From Candidatus Melainabacteria bacterium (GTDB taxonomy: Bacteria > Cyanobacteriota > Vampirovibrionia > Obscuribacterales > Obscuribacteraceae), in NCBI GenBank assembly GCA_016699165.1, contig CP064963.1, forward strand, positions 1,302,001-1,366,000: a stretch of 64,000 bases of DNA, given 5' to 3'. This document shows, piece by piece, positions 62,882 through 64,000 of the stretch. A program made the translations under genes and the position numbers. The notes under the pieces were generated by a model, which had not been told where the DNA came from, did no database searches, and was given only the letters and a program-made list of their open reading frames with translations. Position 1 is the stretch's first letter; each line of letters opens with the position of its first letter.

Positions 62882-63400
62882 ATGCGTAAGACACTGTTAT
62901 TTTTGGCTGTGACACAACTACTAGTAAGCGCCCCCGCAATGGCGCAAGAAAAGTCTCTACTCTACGGAAATGTAGAATTGCAAGACAACGAACCAGCCGC
63001 GATGCCAGTTCTATTGAAGCAAGAGGCTCAATTAGATTTAGCCCAGGCCGAAGATGCCGGAAAACCAGCTTGGATAGATGGTTCTGTTTATTCCAATACA
63101 AAAATGAAATTGAAAGTATGGAAGCGCATGTTTGCAGGCATAGTGAAAGCCGATTTACCCGCCAATATTAGCAGCCAGCTCACTATCAAAGATAAAGTCT
63201 TATCTTTCTGGAAAGGCTCTATTCCTAAGTATCCATGCAAAGTGACTTGCAAACCATTTGGTCCGAGGGGCAATTACAAATTTTATGCCTCAGGCAACGG
63301 TCCTCGCGGTTATCTAGAAAATACTGGACGCGACGAAAATGGTTTCGCCACTTACAAATATTGGTTCGAATATCCACAATATATTTCGAAAACTCTTTAG
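62882..63400 (+). CDS. Small secreted protein
   Basis: 172 residues from ATG 62882, with GAGGTG about 6 nt upstream; the longer frame from 62843 lacks one. Signal peptide RKTLLFLAVTQLLVSAPAMA, cleavage near AMAQ. The mature part has a low-complexity acidic region, then KMKLKVWKRMFAGIVKADL and a C-terminal beta-like domain with CKVTCKPFGPRGNYKF, two cysteines and many aromatic residues. No family recognised. Convergent with the HD-domain gene, one base apart. Confidence 0.75.
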   Translation: MRKTLLFLAVTQLLVSAPAMAQEKSLLYGNVELQDNEPAAMPVLLKQEAQLDLAQAEDAGKPAWIDGSVYSNTKMKLKVWKRMFAGIVKADLPANISSQLTIKDKVLSFWKGSIPKYPCKVTCKPFGPRGNYKFYASGNGPRGYLENTGRDENGFATYKYWFEYPQYISKTL

Positions 63401-63401
63401 T

Positions 63402-64000
63402 TTAAGTCCTGGCGCGAGCAGTTGATTTTAGCTTTTGCTTTGCTTCAACCAATAAGTCTAAATTGACTTCAAATACTTCTTCAAAGAAGTCTTTCTTTTC
63501 GCCAAGGGCCCAGGATTCAGCCAAACAATTAGTGCCGTCTTTCAATTGAGGAACTAAAGATACAGTGGTTATTTGTCCGGCTTTCGCTTTTTTAAACGAA
63601 CTCATTGCCACTTGAACATCTTCAATCACGCCTCGGTGACTTCGGTCTAGCGCTTCTGAAATGCGCAAAATCGCAGCAAGTGGCTTCACTATATTTTTGT
63701 CTGATTCATCTAAGCGATACCATGCTTCATGTTCCACGCTTGGAAAAGTCCCTCGGTGATAACGCGCAATTGAGGCTATGATGCCGACTTCTTCTTCTGA
63801 GTGACCCAAAAGTCCACTGTGCAAAATCAAATAGTAGCTATGCTTGTGGTGACCTTTTCTTGAGATGAAAGTGCCTATGTCGTGCAGCATTGCAGCAGAC
63901 CACAACAGATGTTCGCTGTCATCGGGCAAGTCGTGCAAAATTTCTTTAGTCTGTCTAAAAATAGAACATGCCAGTTTAGCTACGTGCACTGCGTGTTCGA
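63402..64000 (-). CDS. HD domain of a Ppx/GppA-like polyphosphatase, 5' end outside window
   Basis: The frame remains open to the right edge, so at least 199 C-terminal residues of a longer protein are present. The HD signature and its surroundings are those of the Ppx/GppA C-terminal domain: AAMLHDIGTF, RKGHHKHSYYLI, SEEEVGIIASIARYHRG and LAAILRISEALDRSHRG. In full-length enzymes the N-terminal actin-like phosphatase domain would lie outside this window; a stand-alone HD protein is possible too. Exopolyphosphatase or pppGpp phosphatase activity is known for the family. Confidence 0.85.
   Translation of the reverse strand, partial: EHAVHVAKLACSIFRQTKEILHDLPDDSEHLLWSAAMLHDIGTFISRKGHHKHSYYLILHSGLLGHSEEEVGIIASIARYHRGTFPSVEHEAWYRLDESDKNIVKPLAAILRISEALDRSHRGVIEDVQVAMSSFKKAKAGQITTVSLVPQLKDGTNCLAESWALGEKKDFFEEVFEVNLDLLVEAKQKLKSTARART

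Noticed and set aside
1..64000. CRISPR arrays, insertion sequences, rRNA or tRNA genes
   Set aside because: No regularly spaced short direct repeats, terminal inverted repeats with transposase, or RNA gene signatures were seen.

Overview
The window is 64 kb of compact, moderately AT-leaning bacterial DNA that uses the standard code (TGA, TAA and TAG all act as stops; GTG and TTG starts are common). Co-directional genes often overlap by 1-35 nt, and several convergent pairs end within a few bases of each other. No rRNA, tRNA, CRISPR array or insertion sequence was seen. The gene at 46150-47685 resembles a membrane-protein family that I know from cyanobacteria and plastids. No photosynthesis genes are visible, and there is a Sec-exported TPR-metacaspase plus very large proteins of unknown type. 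My best guess is a non-photosynthetic relative of Cyanobacteria (Vampirovibrionia/Melainabacteria, Obscuribacterales-like). This is inference from gene content, not proof.

Positions 1-33135 hold a locus of giant proteins. On the + strand are a cysteine-free protein of at least 3375 residues that runs off the left edge, a 535-residue protein and a 1570-residue protein, all in overlapping frames. Facing them on the - strand, from 33135 down to 16421, are a cysteine-free 4790-residue protein, a 183-residue protein, a 453-residue protein that looks like a degenerate zinc peptidase, and a single EF-hand protein. The two gene sets meet tail to tail with about 10 bp between them. They share building blocks: a helical repeat with an R-x(4-5)-IN-x-A core, and beta-rich modules that look like degenerate FHA domains. 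I cannot assign the locus to a known system, and it is the best candidate here for something undescribed.

Positions 33447-39217 are a four-gene overlapping DNA-repair operon on the - strand: MBL-fold exonuclease, ATP-dependent DNA ligase, Lhr-type DEXH helicase and PdeM phosphoesterase. Next come a long-chain acyl-CoA synthetase and a lysophospholipase-like hydrolase (39317-42160), facing away from a membrane-anchored TPR protein, an acidic zinc-ribbon-like protein and two small membrane proteins (42184-44902). A Xre/RES toxin-antitoxin pair (44996-46140) appears to be transcribed as a leaderless message.

From 46150 to 55798 lie mainly envelope genes: the cyanobacterial-type membrane protein, a small secreted protein with a clear terminator, a secreted TPR-metacaspase, a GT39-like glycosyltransferase broken by one base in a run of eight A, a DUF4234-like membrane protein and a secreted protein. 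From 55887 to 57620 a TetR regulator follows a ferritin-like di-iron oxidase gene, with a 30-bp near-palindromic operator in front.

The rest is a secreted protein, a GNAT acetyltransferase, a crcB-DUF190 fluoride-export pair, an MFS exporter divergent from a LysR regulator and an alpha/beta hydrolase, a small secreted protein, and the C-terminal HD domain of a Ppx/GppA-like phosphatase cut by the right edge.
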